Source: Spongiibacteraceae bacterium
GTDB taxonomy: Bacteria > Pseudomonadota > Gammaproteobacteria > Pseudomonadales > Dasaniaceae
DNA length: 64,000 nucleotides
Assembly: GCA_028280715.1 (NCBI GenBank)
Contig: JANQLG010000024.1
Span: 62,001-126,000, forward strand
Reading direction: 5' to 3'
Shown: positions 60,650 to 64,000 of the stretch, one piece after another
Layout: every line of letters starts with the position of its first letter
Position numbering within the stretch: position 1 is the first letter of the stretch
Made by a program: the position numbers and the translations under genes
The notes under the pieces: generated by a model
What the model saw: only the letters and a program-made list of their open reading frames with translations
What the model was told of the DNA's origin: nothing
Databases searched by the model: none

Positions 60650-62719
60650 ATGAAACGTATTTTAACGACGCTATCTTTATCAACATCTCTGATTTTATCA
60701 TCCTCTTTTGTTTCTCAAGTGGTCGCTGATGACATTCTCAAAAATGTTAATTTGTTTGACCTGGAAATAGCGTCGAGTCCACAAATATCACCTGATGGTT
60801 CACAAGTCGCGTATGTTCGACGCTCGATGGACATCATGACAGATAAAGCGCTATCTAATATCTGGATCATCGACAATAAAGGTAAACAAAATCTACCATT
60901 GTTATCTGGCACACAATCTTATAGCAGCCCTCGCTGGTCACCTGATGGATCACGTATTGCTTATATAAGTAACGCCGAAGGACGTGGCCCCGAACTATTT
61001 GTACACTGGCTGGAATCGGGAAGAACAGCACTACTCAGCAACCTGCCCTCTTCCCCCGGTGCTATCAGCTGGTCACCGGATGGAACTCAAATTGCCTTTA
61101 CCGCCTTTGTCAAAGCACAACAGAAACCACTGGCTAAAGCTCCCGCCAAACCCAAAGGTGCCAAGTGGGCAGCCCCTGCGATTTATATAGATAAACTGAT
61201 TTATCGATTTGATGGTCGCGGCTATATGGAAGCCGGTTACACACAGGCCTTTGTCATCCCAGCCGAAGGTGGTACACCTCGACAAATCACTTCAGGTGAT
61301 TTTAATCACCGCGGCCCATTGGCCTGGTCTCCTGACGGCGACAAATTAATCGTTACAACTAATCATAATGATGAGTGGGAGTATCAAGGCCTCGAATCGG
61401 ACCTGTGGCTGGTCGATATCAATACTAAAGAGATGACGCAACTGACCGATCGAACCGGCCCCGATTATTCAGCCACGTTCTCTCCAGATGGAAAGACAAT
61501 TGCTTATCTGGGATATGACGATAAAAAAATGGGGTACCACAATACCGAAGTGTATTTAATGGAGCTGGCTGACAAATCAATAAAGAGCCTCACCGCTGAT
61601 TTTGATCGCGCCATCAGCAGCGTTAAATGGGCCGGCAGTTCAAAGCAGCTCTATATCACCTATGACGATTTTGGTAAGCGGAAACTGGCAAGACTATCGC
61701 TTGATGGAAAAATCAGCGTGATCACCGATAATATCGGCGGCATTAATATCAGTCGCCCCTATACTTCAGGCGGTTTTTCTGTGGCAAATAATGGCGCCTA
61801 TGCCTACACAGCTGGCAGCGCCCTGCGCCCAGCCGATGTCGGCTATGGCCAAAAAAATGCCAAGCCAAAACGGTTAACTGCACTGAATGAAGATGCTTTA
61901 GCTCATAAGCAATTAGGCAAGGTAGAAGAAATCACCTGGACATCAAAGGATGATCTCAGCGTACAAGGCTGGATCGTAACCCCCCCCAACTTTGATCCCA
62001 CAAAAAAATATCCTTTGGTTTTAGAAATTCATGGCGGACCATTTACTGCTTATGGACCACATTTCAGTGTCGAAGCGCAACTATACGCTGCAGCGGGTTA
62101 TGTGGTTCTTTACACTAATCCTCGCGGTTCCACTAGCTATGGTTACAACTTTGCCAATGAAATTCATTACAACTACCCCGGTAATGATTACGATGACTTG
62201 ATGTCAGGTGTCGATGCCGTAATTGAACGCGGCTATATCAATGAGTCGCAACTTTTCGTAACCGGTGGTTCCGGCGGTGGTGTGTTAACTGCTTGGATTG
62301 TTGGTAAAACCGATCGTTTCGCGGCAGCCGTTGTTGCCAAGCCAGTTATCAACTGGGCTAGCATGGCTCTGTACAGCGACATTCATAATTTTGTTGCCGG
62401 TTACTGGTTTGAAAAATTTCCCTGGGAAGATCCGATGGAATACTGGCGTCGCTCTCCGCTCTCGCTAGTAGGTAATGTCACCACACCAACCATGCTGCTG
62501 ACAGGAGAAAACGATTTGCGTACACCGATGCCCGAATCGGAGCAATATTACCAAGCACTTAAGCTGAGAAAAATCGATTCGGCATTAGTGCGTATACCAG
62601 GAGCATCACACAGTATTGCTGCCAGACCATCAAATCAGATTGCTAAAGTCGACAATATTTTGGCCTGGTTTGAACGCTATCGAGAAAAAGAAGAAACAGA
62701 AGATAAAAATAATAATTAA
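60650..62719 (+). CDS. Exported S9-family peptidase (acylaminoacyl-peptidase-like)
   Basis: A 689-residue serine peptidase with a signal peptide (about 1–27, ending SQVVADD). A seven-bladed WD40-like propeller follows (about 30–420, with repeated SPDGSQVAYV-type units). The alpha/beta-hydrolase domain covers about 430–680. The catalytic serine is in TGGSGGGVLTAW (near 541), aspartate in GENDLRTPMPES (near 621) and histidine in PGASHSIAARPS (near 652). It cleaves short peptides in the periplasm. It follows the efflux pump by 76 bp with its own GGGGAAG ribosome binding site. Confidence 0.94.
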   Translation: MKRILTTLSLSTSLILSSSFVSQVVADDILKNVNLFDLEIASSPQISPDGSQVAYVRRSMDIMTDKALSNIWIIDNKGKQNLPLLSGTQSYSSPRWSPDGSRIAYISNAEGRGPELFVHWLESGRTALLSNLPSSPGAISWSPDGTQIAFTAFVKAQQKPLAKAPAKPKGAKWAAPAIYIDKLIYRFDGRGYMEAGYTQAFVIPAEGGTPRQITSGDFNHRGPLAWSPDGDKLIVTTNHNDEWEYQGLESDLWLVDINTKEMTQLTDRTGPDYSATFSPDGKTIAYLGYDDKKMGYHNTEVYLMELADKSIKSLTADFDRAISSVKWAGSSKQLYITYDDFGKRKLARLSLDGKISVITDNIGGINISRPYTSGGFSVANNGAYAYTAGSALRPADVGYGQKNAKPKRLTALNEDALAHKQLGKVEEITWTSKDDLSVQGWIVTPPNFDPTKKYPLVLEIHGGPFTAYGPHFSVEAQLYAAAGYVVLYTNPRGSTSYGYNFANEIHYNYPGNDYDDLMSGVDAVIERGYINESQLFVTGGSGGGVLTAWIVGKTDRFAAAVVAKPVINWASMALYSDIHNFVAGYWFEKFPWEDPMEYWRRSPLSLVGNVTTPTMLLTGENDLRTPMPESEQYYQALKLRKIDSALVRIPGASHSIAARPSNQIAKVDNILAWFERYREKEETEDKNNN

Positions 62720-62765
62720 GCCATTGCATCAGCAAATAGTGGTTTTAATAAAAAGGGATTCAATA

Positions 62766-64000
62766 ATGAAACAACTATTAATCGCTCGTTGGTTTTTGGC
62801 AGTGATAATCGGTTTCGACAATACCATTGCTTATACACAAACTCATACCGAAGATGCGTTGACACTAAAGACCATAATGGCTGATCCGGATTGGATTGGC
62901 CCAAGCCCTAAACAAACTTACTGGAGTCACGATGATCAACATATCGTTTTTTCAAAAAAAGCTATCGGTCATAGCCATGATAAGCACTATCGCCTGAATA
63001 TTGCTTCAGGGGAAACAACGTTATTAACTGACAGCGATGCACTCTGGCATGCGAGTCATACAGCGAAAGCTAACGATGCTAATACTCTTGGATTGTTCAG
63101 CTTCCAGAATGATATTTATCTCAGCGATTTTGAAAGTGGAAAAATCATTGCGCTAACCAAGGATGAAGCCAAGCAATCTAATCCTCAATTTATCGATGAC
63201 AATACTGTTAGTTATCTACGTGGACGACAAATTTTTGTTCATCATCTGGATACTAGATTATCGGAACAAATCGCTGATTTTAAAGAAACCGCTGACCCCA
63301 ATAAAAAAGGCGAAGACAATTATTTACAACAAAACCAGCCACGTTTGCTGGAATATATTGCTATCACAGAGAAAGAAAAAGCATTTCAAAAACAACGCCA
63401 ACAAGACAATCGTTTAAGCCGCAACAAGACATGGTATTTGGGCACGAAAAAGACCATCCGAACCTTTTCACTATCACCCGATGCAAATTGGTTGCTGCTT
63501 GGCACTACTGCCAAAAATCTAAAGGGTCAGCCCGACAACATGCCTGAATTCGTTACCGCTAATGGCTATGTTAATAATCGGGAAGTCAGAGCATTGGTGG
63601 GAACACCAAAACCCATCGCTGAAAGTTTTACCTTATACGATTTAAAAAATCACAAGCATTACCCTATTGATATAACCAACTTGCCTGGTATTAAAAAAGA
63701 TCCACTAAAAACGCTTAAAGAGAAGGCAGAAAAAAACGGCAATTATTCTTATCAGGAAAAAGATAAACCGCGAGCTGTTTACACCAGTAATTTTACTCGC
63801 GCGCCCAGTGTTATATGGGCTGACGACAGCCAACAATTTGCACTGCGTCTGTATTCCTATGACAACAAAGACAGATGGATCGTCAGCCTTGACGTTGAAA
63901 ACAAAAAGCTCACGACATTACATCGATTAACCAATAATGCCTGGGTTAATGATTGGACCTTTAATCAATTTGGTTGGTTGCCTGACAACGAAACACTCTT
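62766..64000 (+). CDS. S9-family peptidase, DPP IV-like (3' end outside window)
   Basis: The frame starts at the ATG at 62766 (AAAGGGA upstream) and is open to the right edge, giving about 411 residues. A signal peptide (about 1–22, MKQLLIARWFLAVIIGFDNTIA) is followed by propeller-like repeats (YWSHDDQHIVFSKK, FSLSPDANWLLLG, IWADDSQQFALR) as in the N-terminal domain of S9 peptidases. The hydrolase domain is expected beyond the window. It is adjacent to another S9 peptidase but clearly not a recent copy of it. The two probably form one operon for peptide use. Confidence 0.82.
   Translation, partial: MKQLLIARWFLAVIIGFDNTIAYTQTHTEDALTLKTIMADPDWIGPSPKQTYWSHDDQHIVFSKKAIGHSHDKHYRLNIASGETTLLTDSDALWHASHTAKANDANTLGLFSFQNDIYLSDFESGKIIALTKDEAKQSNPQFIDDNTVSYLRGRQIFVHHLDTRLSEQIADFKETADPNKKGEDNYLQQNQPRLLEYIAITEKEKAFQKQRQQDNRLSRNKTWYLGTKKTIRTFSLSPDANWLLLGTTAKNLKGQPDNMPEFVTANGYVNNREVRALVGTPKPIAESFTLYDLKNHKHYPIDITNLPGIKKDPLKTLKEKAEKNGNYSYQEKDKPRAVYTSNFTRAPSVIWADDSQQFALRLYSYDNKDRWIVSLDVENKKLTTLHRLTNNAWVNDWTFNQFGWLPDNETL

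Noticed and set aside
1..64000. CRISPR arrays, insertion sequences and prophage genes
   Set aside because: No regularly spaced direct repeats, transposase motifs or phage structural genes are visible.

Overview
The window looks like the chromosome of a free-living marine-type gammaproteobacterium. The gene orders argS–SPOR protein–hslV–hslU–DUF971 and rpsF–rpsR–DUF2232–rplI–dnaB are those of pseudomonads and Cellvibrionales-like bacteria. Base composition is moderate, and there are TonB receptors, secreted S9 peptidases and an Mrp-type antiporter. Genus-level placement is inference and was not tested by search.

Layout. 1–3.0 kb: three tandem paralogous DUF2306-like membrane proteins (the first cut by the window edge), two of them with perfect FNR/Anr boxes upstream. 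3.2–6.9 kb: a Kef-type cation/proton antiporter, then a membrane serine/threonine kinase followed by an FHA protein. 7.0–14.3 kb: argS, a SPOR-domain protein and hslVU with a textbook sigma-32 promoter, plus small conserved genes. 14.3–18.1 kb: dnaB and the rpsF–rpsR–DUF2232–rplI operon, preceded by a recognisable S6:S18 autoregulatory leader. 18.2–22.0 kb: a large GGDEF/EAL protein and a periplasmic solute-binding-like protein. 22.0–30.8 kb: a metabolic island with two translationally coupled citrate-synthase-like proteins that lack the usual catalytic histidines, an acetolactate-synthase-like ThDP enzyme and two TonB-dependent receptors. 31.0–34.6 kb: rlmB, rnr and a divergent tRNA-Leu(CAG).

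34.6–39.1 kb is an accessory block: nine small genes, all on the minus strand, separated by short structured spacers that look like integron attC recombination sites. Four spacers are copies of one 46-bp imperfect palindrome. The cargo is two GNAT acetyltransferases, three small membrane proteins and four related small exported two-cysteine proteins. No integrase gene is visible, so the block resembles a cassette cluster without integrase (CALIN). It starts next to tRNA-Leu, whose 3' end is partly duplicated about 190 bp downstream.

39.2–49.5 kb: an isocitrate dehydrogenase with a NAD-type cofactor signature, then a nine-gene overlapping operon encoding an Mrp/MBH-type multisubunit cation antiporter. 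Its subunit order matches the archaeal MBH antiporter module. It contains an MbhE–MrpB fusion and a 1068-residue protein with two antiporter domains, and ends with a tandem universal stress protein. 49.7–56.0 kb: a GFA protein, a TPR-methyltransferase, a sialate-esterase-like SGNH hydrolase, a two-domain rhodanese, a sterol-desaturase-family hydroxylase and a small membrane protein. 56.4–64.0 kb: an RND efflux adaptor and pump, followed by two S9-family exported peptidases, the second cut by the window edge.
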